From assembly GCF_024494575.1 (NCBI RefSeq), contig NZ_JANHDO010000001.1:682001-746000 (forward strand): a stretch of DNA of 64,000 nt. The letters run 5' to 3'. The DNA is from Halorubrum salinum (lineage in GTDB: Archaea > Halobacteriota > Halobacteria > Halobacteriales > Haloferacaceae). This document shows positions 53,018 through 62,623 of this stretch, one piece after another (position 1 is the stretch's first letter; every line of letters starts with the position of its first letter). The notes beneath the pieces were generated by a model. That model was not told the origin of the DNA, ran no database searches, and was given only the letters and a program-made list of their open reading frames with translations. A program made the position numbers and the translations under genes.

Positions 53018-53091
53018 GTCCGCGAGTGCCCCCGGAGCCAGCAAAAGCGTGTCGATGGCGACCCACCGGGATCGGTGTGAATCGCACAGAT

Positions 53092-53181
53092 GTGGATAAG
53101 TTCGCCGCACAAATCGCCCCGACACCCGCGTCTTATCCGCGAACGTGGATCTATATCCGCGACGGACCGCAATCGATATAC
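53092..53181. promoter_or_regulatory. purB/purNH divergent control region with GYGGATAAG boxes
   Basis: Three related sites occur: GTGGATAAG (53092-53100, plus), GCGGATAAG on the minus strand (53132-53140) and a paired site GTGGATCTATATCCGC (53145-53160). The last lies directly upstream of the TATA-like GATATACC before the ATG at 53205. A related GTGGATA box is in the purD promoter (58320-58328, minus). They look like operators for a purine regulator. Confidence 0.5.
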
Positions 53182-53204
53182 CCGATCGGTCGGTCCCCTC
53201 GTGT

Positions 53205-54809
53205 ATGAAGATCGCCGGACTCGCGAGCAACCGGGGGCGGAACCTCAGACACATCGCCGACGTCGCGCCGGGGGGCGCGGAGCTGTCGGTCGTCCTGACG
53301 AACCGGGAGCAAGCGCCCGTTCTCGAAGCCGCGACGGAGCGCCGGATACCCACCGAGGTCGTCGAGCGGGAGGACGGGGAGTCCCGTGAGTCCCACGAGC
53401 GCCGGATCGTCGACCGGCTCTCGGGATACGACATCGATCTCGTCTGTCTGGACGGCTACATGCGCGTCCTGACCGACGAGCTCCTCGACGCCGTTCCGAC
53501 CACCTTGAACGTCCACCCCTCGCTTCTCCCGTCGTTCCCCGGCACCGACGCCCACGAGCAGGTCCTCGACGCCGGCGTTCGGACCACGGGCTGTACCGTC
53601 CACGTCGTCACCGAAGCGGTCGACTCGGGCCCGATCGTGACCCAGGAGCCGGTCCCCGTCTACGGCGACGACGACGCCGAGTCGCTGAAAGACCGCGTGC
53701 TCCACGACGCGGAGTTCACCGCGTACCCGCGGGCGGTCCGGTGGTTCGCGGAGGGACGGGTGACCGTCGAGCGGAGCGAGGACGGAGAGGCGGTCGACGC
53801 GACCGTCGACGGCGACACGGGCGGCGACTTCCCCGAGCGACGGTTCGTCTCCGAGGAGCGCGCCGCCGAACTCCGATACGGCGAGAACCCTCATCAGGAC
53901 GCCGCGCTGTACGCCGACGACGGCTGCGAGGAGGCGAGCGTCGTCGGGGCTCCGCAGCTGAACCCCGGCGCGAAGGGGATGGGGTACAACAACTACAACG
54001 ACGCCGACGCCGCCCTCGATCTGGTCAAGGAGTTCGACGACCCCGCCGCCGCCGTGATCAAACACACCAACCCCGCGGGCTGCGCGACGAGCGACACGCT
54101 CGCGGACGCGTACGACCGCGCGCTCCGGACGGACGCCAAATCGGCGTTCGGCGGCATCGTCGCCCTGAACCGCGAGTGTGACGCCGACACGGCGACCGCC
54201 GTCGCGGACTCGTTCAAGGAGGTCGTCGTCGCGCCGGGCTACACGGAGAGCGCGCTCGACGTGCTCACGGAGAAAAAGAACCTCCGAGTGCTCGACGTCG
54301 GGGCACTCGGAGACGGCGACGACCGCTTCACCGAGCGGTTCACCGAGAAGCCGATCGTGGGCGGGCGGCTCGTGCAGGAGCGCGACCGCCAGTCGCCGAC
54401 GGCCGACGATCTGGAAGTGGTCACCGAGCGCGAGCCGACCGACGAGCAGTTGGAGACGATGACCTTCGCGTGGAAGACGCTCAAACACGTGAAATCCAAC
54501 GGTATCCTGTTCGCGACCGGCACCGAGACGGTCGGGGTCGGCATGGGTCAGGTGTCGCGCGTCGACGCGGTGACGCTCGCGGCGATGAAATCAGCGAAAG
54601 ACGCCGACGGCAAGTCGGCCGAGGGCGCGGTGATGGCCTCTGACGCCTTCTTCCCCTTCCCGGACGCGATCGAGGAGGCCGCCGACGCCGGTATCGAGGC
54701 CGTGATCCAGCCCGGCGGCTCCGTCAACGACGAGGACGTGATCGCCGCCGCCGACGAGCACGACATGGCGATGGCCTTTACCGGATCGCGCTGTTTCCGA
54801 CACGACTGA
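53205..54809 (+). CDS. purH: PurN-PurH fusion: GAR transformylase/AICAR transformylase
   Basis: A 534-residue bifunctional purine enzyme. Residues 1-185 are a PurN domain with catalytic Asn102 and His104 ([13 protein letters not shown]) and Asp140 ([13 protein letters not shown]). After an acidic linker, about 215-534 are the AICAR transformylase half of PurH ([44 protein letters not shown]). The IMP cyclohydrolase domain is missing, so a separate cyclohydrolase (PurO type) must finish IMP. Fusion at this junction is typical of haloarchaea. The ATG at 53205 is supported by a TATA box. Confidence 0.95.
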   Translation: MKIAGLASNRGRNLRHIADVAPGGAELSVVLTNREQAPVLEAATERRIPTEVVEREDGESRESHERRIVDRLSGYDIDLVCLDGYMRVLTDELLDAVPTTLNVHPSLLPSFPGTDAHEQVLDAGVRTTGCTVHVVTEAVDSGPIVTQEPVPVYGDDDAESLKDRVLHDAEFTAYPRAVRWFAEGRVTVERSEDGEAVDATVDGDTGGDFPERRFVSEERAAELRYGENPHQDAALYADDGCEEASVVGAPQLNPGAKGMGYNNYNDADAALDLVKEFDDPAAAVIKHTNPAGCATSDTLADAYDRALRTDAKSAFGGIVALNRECDADTATAVADSFKEVVVAPGYTESALDVLTEKKNLRVLDVGALGDGDDRFTERFTEKPIVGGRLVQERDRQSPTADDLEVVTEREPTDEQLETMTFAWKTLKHVKSNGILFATGTETVGVGMGQVSRVDAVTLAAMKSAKDADGKSAEGAVMASDAFFPFPDAIEEAADAGIEAVIQPGGSVNDEDVIAAADEHDMAMAFTGSRCFRHD

Positions 54810-54820
54810 CGGCTCGCCGG

Positions 54821-55963
54821 TCACTCGCCGTCGGGGTCCATCCCGCGGATCTCGAACCGCGCGCCGCCCTCGTCGCTCTCAGTAACCCCGATCGTCCAGC
54901 CGTGCGCCGCGACGACCTGACGGATGATCGCTAGCCCGAGGCCGGTGCCGGACTCCGCGGTGGTGTACCCGTCGGAGAACACCTCCTCGCGGTCGCTCTC
55001 CGGGATTCCGTCCCCGTCGTCCGCGACGTAGATCCCGGCCCCGTCGTCGAGTTCGCCGACGGTCACCGTGACCTCGTCTCCGCCGTGTTCGACCGCGTTC
55101 CGAAAGAGGTTCTCGAACACCTGCTGGAGCCGGCTCCAGTCGCCGTAGAGGTCGCGGTCGGTCTCGACGCGCAGGGTCGCACCGTCGGCGTCCACGAACG
55201 ACCAGCACTCGCGGACGAGATCGCCGAGCGCGATCGACTCGCGCCCCCCGATCGTCTGCCCCTCGCGGGTGAGAAACAGCAGGTCGTCGACGAGCGACTC
55301 CATCCGGTGTATCGCCTCCCGGCACCGCTCGAAGTGCTCCGGGTCGCCGGTCTCCTCGGCCAGTTCGAGGTATCCCTCGACGACGCCGAGCGGATTCCGG
55401 ATGTCGTGTGAGACGATCCGCGTGAACTCCTCCAACTGATCGCGCTGGCTCTGGATTCGCTCCGTCGCCTGCGCGTGGAAGATCTCGTAGCCCACCCACT
55501 GCGCTAAGAGCTCTACGAACGTCTCCTCGTCCTCGGAGAACGGTCGGTCCCGGGGCTCGGTGTCGGCGAAACAGAACGTTCCGTACACCTCGCCGTCGAC
55601 GAGCACCTTGGCACCGATGTACGCTTCGAGTCCGAACTCCTCGTAGGCCGCGTCGTCTTCCCACCCCTCGACTCTCGCGTGTTGGACGGTCAACGCGCCG
55701 TCGATATCGATCGTCTTCCGGCAGTACGCTCGCGACAGCGGGCAACTGGAGTCGGGCCGGAGCAGGTCGTGGTCCCCGCGCGCCTCGATTATCAGCTGCG
55801 TGTCGCCGTCGATCTCGGTGAGGAATCCGACCTCGACGCCGAGATACTCCCGACCCAGGTCAAGCAGGTCCGGAACCTTCCCCTCGAAGGATCGTTCTTG
55901 GTCCGCGGTGATCCGGTACATCCGGCGGAGCACGTCACCCTCCGATGGCTGGGCGTCACTCAT
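54821..55963 (-). CDS. GAF-domain sensor histidine kinase
   Basis: A 380-residue cytosolic kinase. A GAF domain (about 22-165) has CPLSRAYCRKTI and KVLVDGEVYGTFCFADTEPRDRPFS, typical of haloarchaeal GAF sensors. The dimerisation helix carries the phospho-accepting His186 (RIVSHDIRNPLG). The ATPase domain shows FENLFRNAVEHGG, VADDGDGIP and GTGLGLAIIRQVV. No membrane span and no adjacent response regulator. The signal may be redox or small-molecule. Confidence 0.92.
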   Translation of the reverse strand: MSDAQPSEGDVLRRMYRITADQERSFEGKVPDLLDLGREYLGVEVGFLTEIDGDTQLIIEARGDHDLLRPDSSCPLSRAYCRKTIDIDGALTVQHARVEGWEDDAAYEEFGLEAYIGAKVLVDGEVYGTFCFADTEPRDRPFSEDEETFVELLAQWVGYEIFHAQATERIQSQRDQLEEFTRIVSHDIRNPLGVVEGYLELAEETGDPEHFERCREAIHRMESLVDDLLFLTREGQTIGGRESIALGDLVRECWSFVDADGATLRVETDRDLYGDWSRLQQVFENLFRNAVEHGGDEVTVTVGELDDGAGIYVADDGDGIPESDREEVFSDGYTTAESGTGLGLAIIRQVVAAHGWTIGVTESDEGGARFEIRGMDPDGE

Positions 55964-56021
55964 CGTATCACAATGCTATAACGATCCACCGCACCCCCGG
56001 CTATTAAATCAGCCGGGACCG

Positions 56022-58250
56022 CTAGACACCTCCGTTCCCGCGCGACGAGAGCCACGCCAGCGCCGCGTCGAGGTCGGTCTCCGGCGGCGAACAGGCCTTC
56101 CCCTCACACACGTACGCAGTCGGGTCGTCGGCCTCTGCGTCGCGGTTCGCCCAGATCGGCGGAGCCGACTCCATACCCAGCCGGTCGAGCCACTCGTCGA
56201 GACCGTCCGCGGTCGGCGGCCGCGGCGAGACGAGCGCTCCGGGGAGGTACCGTTCGCCGAGCGTTTCGTTCCACTCGTCGGGGACCGTCTCGGCCGCGAT
56301 CGTCACCTCGATCCCACCGGTCCGGACCCGTTCCGCGGCTCGAACGAGCGACACGTGCTCCAGCGGGCTCGCGCGGATTCTGTCGGCGTGCGTCGTCACG
56401 ACGGACTCCGCCGTCTCCGCGAACCGGCGGTCGGTCCGGAACCCGTCGAGCATCGCCAGCGTCTCCGCCGCGACGCCGAGGCTCGACGGCGTCGACCGGT
56501 CGGTGAACTCCTGCGGCCGCGCGAAAAGCGATCCGGGACCGTCGTCGGGCTCCCCGTCTACACCCTCGTCGTCCGCGTCCGACTCCGGATCCCGCGTGAA
56601 GTAGACCGTCCCGTCGTCGGCGTCGTAGAAGTCGGCGACGATCGCGTCGGCCAGATCCAACGCGAACCCGAGCGGCTCCGGGTCCCCAGTGACCCCGTAC
56701 ACGTCGAGCGCGCCGCGCGCGAGAAACGCGTAGTCGTCGAGGTATCCCGGACCCCGCACGTCGCCGTCGAGCCAGCGCCGAGCGAGTGTTCCCGTCTCGG
56801 CGTCGTAGAGTTTCTCTCGGCAGAAGTCGAGCGCGTCGCGTGCGATCGCGGCGTACGGGTCGCCGAGCGTGCGACCCGCACTCGCGAACGCCGAGATCGC
56901 TCGCCCGTTCCACGAGGCGAGGACCTTCTCGTCGCGGGCGGGACGCGGTCGCGACTGCCGCGCCTCGAAGAGGGCGACGCGCGCCTCGGTCAGAACTTCG
57001 CGGATCTCCTCGGGCGACCGATCGCGATCCTCGGCGAGCGCCTCGACCGGGGCCGCGGCCGTCGGGACGGTCGTGCCGCGCTCGAAGTTCCCTCCCGACC
57101 GGATCCCGAACCGCTGTTTGGCGATCGACGCCGCGGGTTCGTCCAACACCGCGTCGACCTCGCTCGGCGTCCAGACGTAGAACGCGCCCTCCACGTCTCC
57201 GCCGTCTCCGTCGTCGCCGCCCGTTGAACCCCCGCCGGTGCGCGCCGTCGGCGGCCGGCTCCGGGCGTCGAGCGTGCTGAAGAACCCACCGTCCGCGTGC
57301 CGAAGCTCGCGATCGACGAACCCGAGCGTCTCGCTCGCGATCCGGGCGTAGGCCGGATCCCCGGTGAGCCGATACCCGTCGAGGTAGACCATGGGCAGCT
57401 CGGCGTTGTCGTACAGCATCTTCTCGAAGTGCGGGACCGTCCACTGCCGGTCGACCGCGTAGCGGTGGAATCCGCCGCCGATCTGGTCGTACACCCCGCC
57501 CGACGCCATCCCGTCGAGCGTGCCGGTCGCGGCCGCGAGCGCGCTGTCGCGACCGCTCTCCGCGTACGCCCGGAACAACAGATCGATTCGACCCGGCATC
57601 GGGAACTTCGCGCCGCCGCTTCCGAACCCGCCGTGCTCCTCGTCGTAGCCGCGGACCGCGGCGGCGGCAGCCTCTTCAAGCAGCTCCGAACCGGGCGGGT
57701 CGCCGCCGATACCGTCCGGGACCGACTCAAGTTCGTCGCGGGCGCTCGACGCCCACTGCTCCGCTCGGTGGCGCATCTCCTCGCGCTGGTCGGGATCGCG
57801 CCAGGACTCCGCGATCTGTTCGCACAGGTCTCGGAACCCGGGCTGGTTCCGGCGCGGCTCCGGCGGGAAGTACGTACCGACGTAGAACGGCTTCCCCTCG
57901 GGGGTACACCACGCCGAGAGCGGCCACCCGCCGCCGCCGGTGACGAGCTGTGAGACCGTCATGAACGTGCTGTCGACGTCCGGGCGCTCCTCGCGGTCGA
58001 CCTTGATCGGAACGAACTGCTCGTTGAGGATCGACGCGACGGACTCGTCCTCGAAGCTCTCTTCGGCCATCACGTGACACCAGTGGCACGACGAGTAACC
58101 GATGGAGACGAACACGGGCACGTCGTGTTCGCGGGCGCGCTCGAACGCCTCCTCGCCCCACGGCTGCCAGTTGACCGGGTTGTCGGCGTGCTGTCGGAGG
58201 TACGGGCTCGCCTCCTCGTCGAGGCGGTTCCGTGCCGTCGGCTGTGACAT
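56022..58250 (-). CDS. DUF255/YyaL-type thioredoxin-domain protein
   Basis: A 742-residue protein. The N-terminal thioredoxin-like domain (about 1-165) carries CHWC (Cys54, Cys57) in [15 protein letters not shown]. The remainder is an (alpha/alpha)6 glycosidase-like barrel with [30 protein letters not shown] and [15 protein letters not shown]. The near C-terminal CEGKACSPP may be a further metal or redox site. The family is widespread with unsettled function. An acidic insertion lies around 326-343. It is divergent from purD. Confidence 0.92.
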   Translation of the reverse strand: MSQPTARNRLDEEASPYLRQHADNPVNWQPWGEEAFERAREHDVPVFVSIGYSSCHWCHVMAEESFEDESVASILNEQFVPIKVDREERPDVDSTFMTVSQLVTGGGGWPLSAWCTPEGKPFYVGTYFPPEPRRNQPGFRDLCEQIAESWRDPDQREEMRHRAEQWASSARDELESVPDGIGGDPPGSELLEEAAAAAVRGYDEEHGGFGSGGAKFPMPGRIDLLFRAYAESGRDSALAAATGTLDGMASGGVYDQIGGGFHRYAVDRQWTVPHFEKMLYDNAELPMVYLDGYRLTGDPAYARIASETLGFVDRELRHADGGFFSTLDARSRPPTARTGGGSTGGDDGDGGDVEGAFYVWTPSEVDAVLDEPAASIAKQRFGIRSGGNFERGTTVPTAAAPVEALAEDRDRSPEEIREVLTEARVALFEARQSRPRPARDEKVLASWNGRAISAFASAGRTLGDPYAAIARDALDFCREKLYDAETGTLARRWLDGDVRGPGYLDDYAFLARGALDVYGVTGDPEPLGFALDLADAIVADFYDADDGTVYFTRDPESDADDEGVDGEPDDGPGSLFARPQEFTDRSTPSSLGVAAETLAMLDGFRTDRRFAETAESVVTTHADRIRASPLEHVSLVRAAERVRTGGIEVTIAAETVPDEWNETLGERYLPGALVSPRPPTADGLDEWLDRLGMESAPPIWANRDAEADDPTAYVCEGKACSPPETDLDAALAWLSSRGNGGV

Positions 58251-58393
58251 ACGCGCGGTTCGACCCGGCGCGGCAAAAACCCGTCACACCGGTCCGCACA
58301 CCAGTCGTCCCGTCGAACGGCTATCCACGACGGTGCATATATTCGTGCAGATAGAGAGTAACGTTTACACTACCGTGCGGTAACCCGTCGAGC
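58251..58393. promoter_or_regulatory. Divergent promoter DUF255/purD
   Basis: For purD, GTTTACAC (58364-58371) is 23-30 bp before the ATG. GTGGATAGC on the minus strand (58320-58328) matches the purine box upstream of purNH. For the minus gene, GTTTTTGCC (near 58273-58281) is a weak TATA-like element. Confidence 0.5.
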
Positions 58394-59677
58394 ATGACGG
58401 AGACCGTACTCCTCGTCGGCGGCGGCGGACGCGAACACGCGATCGCCCGCGCGGTGGCCGACGACTGCGCGCTGTACGCCTGCGCGAGCAACCGAAATCC
58501 GGGAATCAAGCGGCTCGCAGACGGGTTCGAGTCGATAGCCGAGACCGACGCGGCGGCGATAGCCGACTACGCGACGTCGGTCGGCGCGGACGTGGCGGTA
58601 ATCGGTCCGGAGTCGGCGCTCGACGCGGGCGTCGCCGACGCGCTCGACGACGCCGGCGTGTACGCCTTCGGTCCGCGCGCCGCGGAGGCGCGGCTGGAGA
58701 CCGACAAGGCGTACCAGCGCCGGTTCATGGACGAGGAGTCGATCCCGGGCTGTCCCGATTTCGCGGTGTTCGACGACATCGACGAGGCCTGCGCGTACAT
58801 CGACGAGTACGACGGCGACCTCGCCGTCAAACCCGTGGGACTCACCGGCGGCAAGGGCGTGAAGGTCATCGGTGATCAGGTGACCGCCGAGGAGGCGAAG
58901 GCGTACCTCCGCGACTCCGAGTACGACCGCGTCGTGCTCGAAGAGCGACTGGTCGGCGAGGAGTTCACCGTGCAGGCGTTCGTCGCCGACGGGGACCTCC
59001 GGACGACGCCGGCGGTCCAAGACCACAAGCGCGCCTACGAGGGCGACGAGGGGCCGAACACGGGCGGAATGGGATCGTACACCGACACGGAGCCGTCGCT
59101 ACCGTTTATGAACCCGGGCGACTACGACGCCGCGGTCGACGTGCTGGAGGCGGTCGTCGACGCGCTTCCCGCGTACAAGGGCGTCCTCTACGGACAGTTC
59201 ATGCTCACGGACGAGGGGCCGAAGGTCGTCGAGTTCAACGCTCGCTTCGGCGACCCGGAGGCGATGAACACGCTCCCCGTCTTGGAGACGCCGTTCCTCG
59301 ACGTGCTCACCGCCGCTCGCGACGGCGATCCGCTGCCGGAGCTCCGATTTTCCGGCGAGGCGACCGTCTGCAAGTACGCCGTGCCCGACGGCTATCCGAC
59401 CGATCCGGACGCGGGCGCGAAGATCGCGGTCGACGAGACGAGCGTCGGCGACGCGCTCCTCTACTACGCCAGCGTCGACGAGCGCGAAGACGGGCTGTAC
59501 ACGACGACATCGCGGGCGTTCGCCGTCGTCGGCCGCGGCGACTCCATCGCGGCGGCGGAGGCCGAGGCGGCAGACGCGCTCGCCGCCGCCGGCGACCGCG
59601 TCCGCATCCGACACGATATCGGGACCGCAGACCTCGTCGAGCGGCGGATCGAACACATGGACGAGATCCGGTCCTGA
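58394..59677 (+). CDS. purD: Phosphoribosylamine-glycine ligase
   Basis: A 427-residue ATP-grasp enzyme making glycinamide ribonucleotide. The N-terminal domain starts VLLVGGGGREHAIARAV; the ATP-grasp core has LAVKPVGLTGGKGVKV and HKRAYEGDEGPNTGGMGSYT; the metal site includes VVEFNARFGDPEAM. The length is normal. It is a single gene, divergent from the DUF255 gene, likely under the shared purine box. Confidence 0.96.
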   Translation: MTETVLLVGGGGREHAIARAVADDCALYACASNRNPGIKRLADGFESIAETDAAAIADYATSVGADVAVIGPESALDAGVADALDDAGVYAFGPRAAEARLETDKAYQRRFMDEESIPGCPDFAVFDDIDEACAYIDEYDGDLAVKPVGLTGGKGVKVIGDQVTAEEAKAYLRDSEYDRVVLEERLVGEEFTVQAFVADGDLRTTPAVQDHKRAYEGDEGPNTGGMGSYTDTEPSLPFMNPGDYDAAVDVLEAVVDALPAYKGVLYGQFMLTDEGPKVVEFNARFGDPEAMNTLPVLETPFLDVLTAARDGDPLPELRFSGEATVCKYAVPDGYPTDPDAGAKIAVDETSVGDALLYYASVDEREDGLYTTTSRAFAVVGRGDSIAAAEAEAADALAAAGDRVRIRHDIGTADLVERRIEHMDEIRS

Positions 59678-59929
59678 ACGGTCGCGGCCGGGCCGCCTCC
59701 GGCGGACATTTCAGAAGTTCCTAGCCGGCGTCTCGGGCACCCTTCCCGTCGGCTGGCGAACAGGCGATCCTCGCGACGGCACCACGGCGGTGGATCGCAC
59801 GCCCGTCTCGGCCGACCGTGGGTCGGAGTTCCGTCGTGTGCGCGATGGCCGCGGCATGGTACTTGAACGATCGCCGGGGCGGGTTCCGCGGCAGCGACTC
59901 TTTTATCAGAGCCGCACGAACGTCGCGTC
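59678..59929 (+). promoter_or_regulatory. 252-bp spacer with acyltransferase promoter
   Basis: The first part has GC-rich inverted sequence after purD (GGCCGGGCCGCCTCCGGCGG region) that may act in termination. Near the end CTTTTATCA (59900-59908) is 22-30 bp before the GTG at 59930. No gene was recognised between. Confidence 0.45.
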
Positions 59930-60496
59930 GTGAGCGACGACGCCGACGCGACGAACTCGGAGGAGAGCCGGCCGGACGAGACGGCCGCGGGCGCTGTCCG
60001 CGCCGACCGTCTGGATCGCTTCCCGACGCGAGGGCCGCGCAACTCGCTGTGGTCGTGGCCGGACGCGAAGTCGCCGCTCGCGGTCGTCCGCAACTACGTC
60101 GTGATCGTCCTCGCACGGATCTGTCCGAGTCTCCGGCTCAAAAACTGGCTGTTACGCCGGATCGGCGTGACGGTCGGGACGGGCGTCTCGTGGGGGCTGG
60201 AGTCGACACCCGACGTGTTCTGGCCGGAGCGGATCGCGGTCGGCGACGACGCGATCGTCGGCTACGACGCCACGCTGCTGTGTCACGAGTTCCTCCACGA
60301 GGAGTATCGCCTCGGCGACGTGGTCGTCGAGGAGCGGGCGATGATCGGAGCCGGCGCGGTCGTTCTCCCCGGCGTCACGATCGGCGCGGGTGCCCGCGTC
60401 GCGGCCAACTCGCTCGTCGCCGAGGACGTTCCGCCGAACGCGACGGTCGCAGGCGTTCCGGCGGAGGTCGTCTCGCGGGCGGACTCCACCGACTGA
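59930..60496 (+). CDS. Hexapeptide-repeat acyltransferase
   Basis: A 188-residue left-handed beta-helix protein of the NodL/Maa/LacA acetyltransferase group. The N-terminal acidic tail (1-30) precedes a helical region. The repeats are seen as AVGDDAIVGYDATLLCHEFLHEE, VVEERAMIGAGAVVLPGVTIGAGARVAANSLVAEDVPPN and the closing VAGVPAEVV. It would acylate a sugar, nucleotide sugar or similar. The GTG start is supported by the TATA box. Confidence 0.85.
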   Translation: MSDDADATNSEESRPDETAAGAVRADRLDRFPTRGPRNSLWSWPDAKSPLAVVRNYVVIVLARICPSLRLKNWLLRRIGVTVGTGVSWGLESTPDVFWPERIAVGDDAIVGYDATLLCHEFLHEEYRLGDVVVEERAMIGAGAVVLPGVTIGAGARVAANSLVAEDVPPNATVAGVPAEVVSRADSTD

Positions 60497-60503
60497 CCGC
60501 GAA

Positions 60504-60842
60504 CTACTCGGCCGCGTCGCCGCCCGGTCCGTCGGTCGCGTCGCCGTCACCCAGGTCGCCGTCACCCGGGCCGTCGCCGGATTCGGCGGCCGCCTCCGCG
60601 TCCGTGATGTGCGCTTCCGTGCTCACGCTCTCTAGGTCGACGCCGACCTCCCGGGCGACGGCGTCGAGGACCGCCCGCTGTTCGGCCATCTCGTTTTCGA
60701 GCCGCTGTACGCGCTCCGAGGTGTCGAGCACGGTCGACTGGGTCTGTTCGACCTCCGTCCTGAGTTCGTTTATTTTCTGGTACGTGCGCTCGGCCTTGTC
60801 TGCGAGCGTCTGGATCTTCTTCGCCGTGTCGCCGAATCCCAT
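60504..60842 (-). CDS. DUF5798-like coiled-coil protein
   Basis: A 112-residue protein of the haloarchaeal DUF5798 type. Residues 1-75 form an extended coiled coil (MGFGDTAKKIQTLADKAERT through RVQRLENEMAEQRAVLDAVA). The tail (about 85-112) is acidic, Gly/Asp-rich and disordered. Function is unknown. The ATG at 60842 is chosen because upstream in-frame residues are Arg-rich. It converges on the acyltransferase with seven bases between the stops. Confidence 0.78.
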   Translation of the reverse strand: MGFGDTAKKIQTLADKAERTYQKINELRTEVEQTQSTVLDTSERVQRLENEMAEQRAVLDAVAREVGVDLESVSTEAHITDAEAAAESGDGPGDGDLGDGDATDGPGGDAAE

Positions 60843-60966
60843 ACCGGTCGGTGGACGCCGCGGTACCTGTGCCTTTCCTTCGCTCGTCGCCGTGTCCGGG
60901 CAGTTCGGAGCGCCGTCGTCGGCGCAGCGTCGGTGGGCTTTTGCCCGAACCGCCCGTCGTATCGGT

Positions 60967-61803
60967 ATGCGCGTCGACCGAATCCTGTTGACGAACGACG
61001 ACGGTATCGACGCCGTCGGGCTCCGCGCCATGCAGGACGCGCTCTCGGCCGACTACGACGTGGTGACCGTCGCGCCGACGGCCGACCAGTCGTCGACCGG
61101 GCGGACGCTCTCGGAGGGGGTCGCCGTCAGCGACCACGAACTCGGCTACGCGGTCGACGGAACTCCGGTCGACTGCGTCGTCGCCGGGCTCGACGAGCTC
61201 GTTCCCGACGCCGACCTCGTGGTCGCGGGCTGTAACGAGGGCGCGAACCTCGGCGCGTACACCCTCGGCCGGTCGGGGACCGTGTCGGCCGCCGTCGAGG
61301 CCGCCTTCTTCGACGTGCCCGCGGTGGCGACTTCGATGTACGTGCCCGGCGACGAGGACTGGTGGAAACGCGAACTGGAACCGGCGGAGTTCGCAAACGC
61401 GACGCGGGCGACGACGTTCCTCGTCGACCGGGCCGGCGAGACGGGGATATTCGACCGCGCCGACTACCTCAACGTCAACGCGCCGATCGCGGAGGCCGCG
61501 TCGGTCGGTGCCGACGGCGGCGCCGTAGAGGGCGACGGCCGTGACGCCCGCGCGCCGATGCGAGTGACCACGCCCTCGGAGTGGTACGGGATCGAAGCCA
61601 CGCGGAACGGCGACGGACGCGTCTCCTTCTCCGACCCCATCTGGGGCCGGATGACGGCGGCCGACGTCCCGGACCCCGTCGGCACCGACCGACGCGCTGT
61701 CGTCGACGGAGAGGTGTCCGTCTCGCCGCTGTCGGTCCCCCACGAGGCCGCGTCTGACGCGGGACTCTCTCGACTCGCCGACGCGTACGGCGGGCGCTCG
61801 TGA
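60967..61803 (+). CDS. surE: 5'/3'-nucleotidase SurE
   Basis: A 278-residue metal-dependent nucleotide phosphatase. The metal site is ILLTNDDGIDAVG (Asp11, Asp12), with PTADQSSTGRTLS and VVAGCNEGANLGAYTLGRSGTVSAAVEA completing it. It releases phosphate from nucleoside monophosphates. An acidic insertion is near 180-195. The ATG at 60967 begins the conserved MRVDRILL. It is divergent from the DUF5798 gene. Confidence 0.95.
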   Translation: MRVDRILLTNDDGIDAVGLRAMQDALSADYDVVTVAPTADQSSTGRTLSEGVAVSDHELGYAVDGTPVDCVVAGLDELVPDADLVVAGCNEGANLGAYTLGRSGTVSAAVEAAFFDVPAVATSMYVPGDEDWWKRELEPAEFANATRATTFLVDRAGETGIFDRADYLNVNAPIAEAASVGADGGAVEGDGRDARAPMRVTTPSEWYGIEATRNGDGRVSFSDPIWGRMTAADVPDPVGTDRRAVVDGEVSVSPLSVPHEAASDAGLSRLADAYGGRS

Positions 61804-61833
61804 CTGCTACGGACGCTGAAAACCGAGACCGGC

Positions 61834-62529
61834 CTACTCCTCGTCGGCGCTGACCGTGACCTTCGCCTCGTTGACGACGCGGTCGCCCATCTCGTAGCCG
61901 GGCTCGTACACCTCGTGGACCGTCCCGTCCGGCTGGTCGCTCTCGACGCGGAGCATCACCTGATGCCGGGCGGGGTCGACATCGGAACCGGGCTCGGGGT
62001 CGATGGGTTCGACGCCCTCGTCCGCGAGCACCTCGTCGAACTTCTCTAGCGTGGACTCGACGCCGGGACGGAGGTCGCTTCCCTCCTCCTGATCGAGGGC
62101 GCGAAGCAGGTCGTTGCGGACCGGCGTGATCCGCTCGACGAGCGACTCGGAGGCGCGCTCGCGGATGTCCTCCTGCTTCTGTTTAGCGCGTTGCTTGTAG
62201 TTGCTGAAGTCGGCGCGGACGCGCGCGAGCTTGCTCGTCAGCTCGTCTATCTCCTCCTCTTTTTCGAGCAGTTCCGCCCGGGTCTCCGCCAGCTCGTCCT
62301 CCAGCGCGGCGACCTCTTCGGCGAGGTCCTCGTCGTGTTCGGCGACCGCGTCGGCGAGCGGGTCGCTATCGACTTCGTCCCCGTCTTCGCTCGGACCGCC
62401 GGCCGTCGCAGCGGCCGTCCCGTTCGATCTCGCCGCGTCTCGCGACTCGTCGGTGGCGGCCGCGGACGCGTCGGCCTCGGCGTCGTCCGGGGACTCGACC
62501 TCGACGTCGACGGCGTCGTCGTCGCTCAT
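61834..62529 (-). CDS. grpE: Nucleotide exchange factor GrpE
   Basis: A 231-residue DnaK cochaperone. Residues 1-65 are an acidic disordered tail; 70-125 a long coiled coil (LAEEVAALEDELAETRAELLEKEEEI). The globular head has ADFSNYKQRAKQKQEDIRE, VRNDLLRALDQ and the typical HEVYEPGYEMGDRVVNEAKVTVS end. dnaK is not downstream (surE converges there), so it may lie elsewhere. The ATG at 62529 is preferred. Confidence 0.94.
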   Translation of the reverse strand: MSDDDAVDVEVESPDDAEADASAAATDESRDAARSNGTAAATAGGPSEDGDEVDSDPLADAVAEHDEDLAEEVAALEDELAETRAELLEKEEEIDELTSKLARVRADFSNYKQRAKQKQEDIRERASESLVERITPVRNDLLRALDQEEGSDLRPGVESTLEKFDEVLADEGVEPIDPEPGSDVDPARHQVMLRVESDQPDGTVHEVYEPGYEMGDRVVNEAKVTVSADEE

Positions 62530-62591
62530 GTCCGATCGAAGTCGGTCGGCGGGCATAAGCGTTGCAGAACCGGACGGCGACGACTCGCCGG

Positions 62592-62599
62592 TGTATTTA
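62592..62599 (+). promoter_or_regulatory. TATA-like box for menD
   Basis: GTATTTAG is 25-32 bp before the menD ATG at 62624, indicating a leaderless transcript. Confidence 0.5.
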
Positions 62600-62623
62600 G
62601 GTCGCGACGCCGAAGTGGGCGTC

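Noticed and set aside
53018-53434. Upstream extension of purB in the same frame
   Set aside because: It runs through the divergent promoter and antisense to purN.
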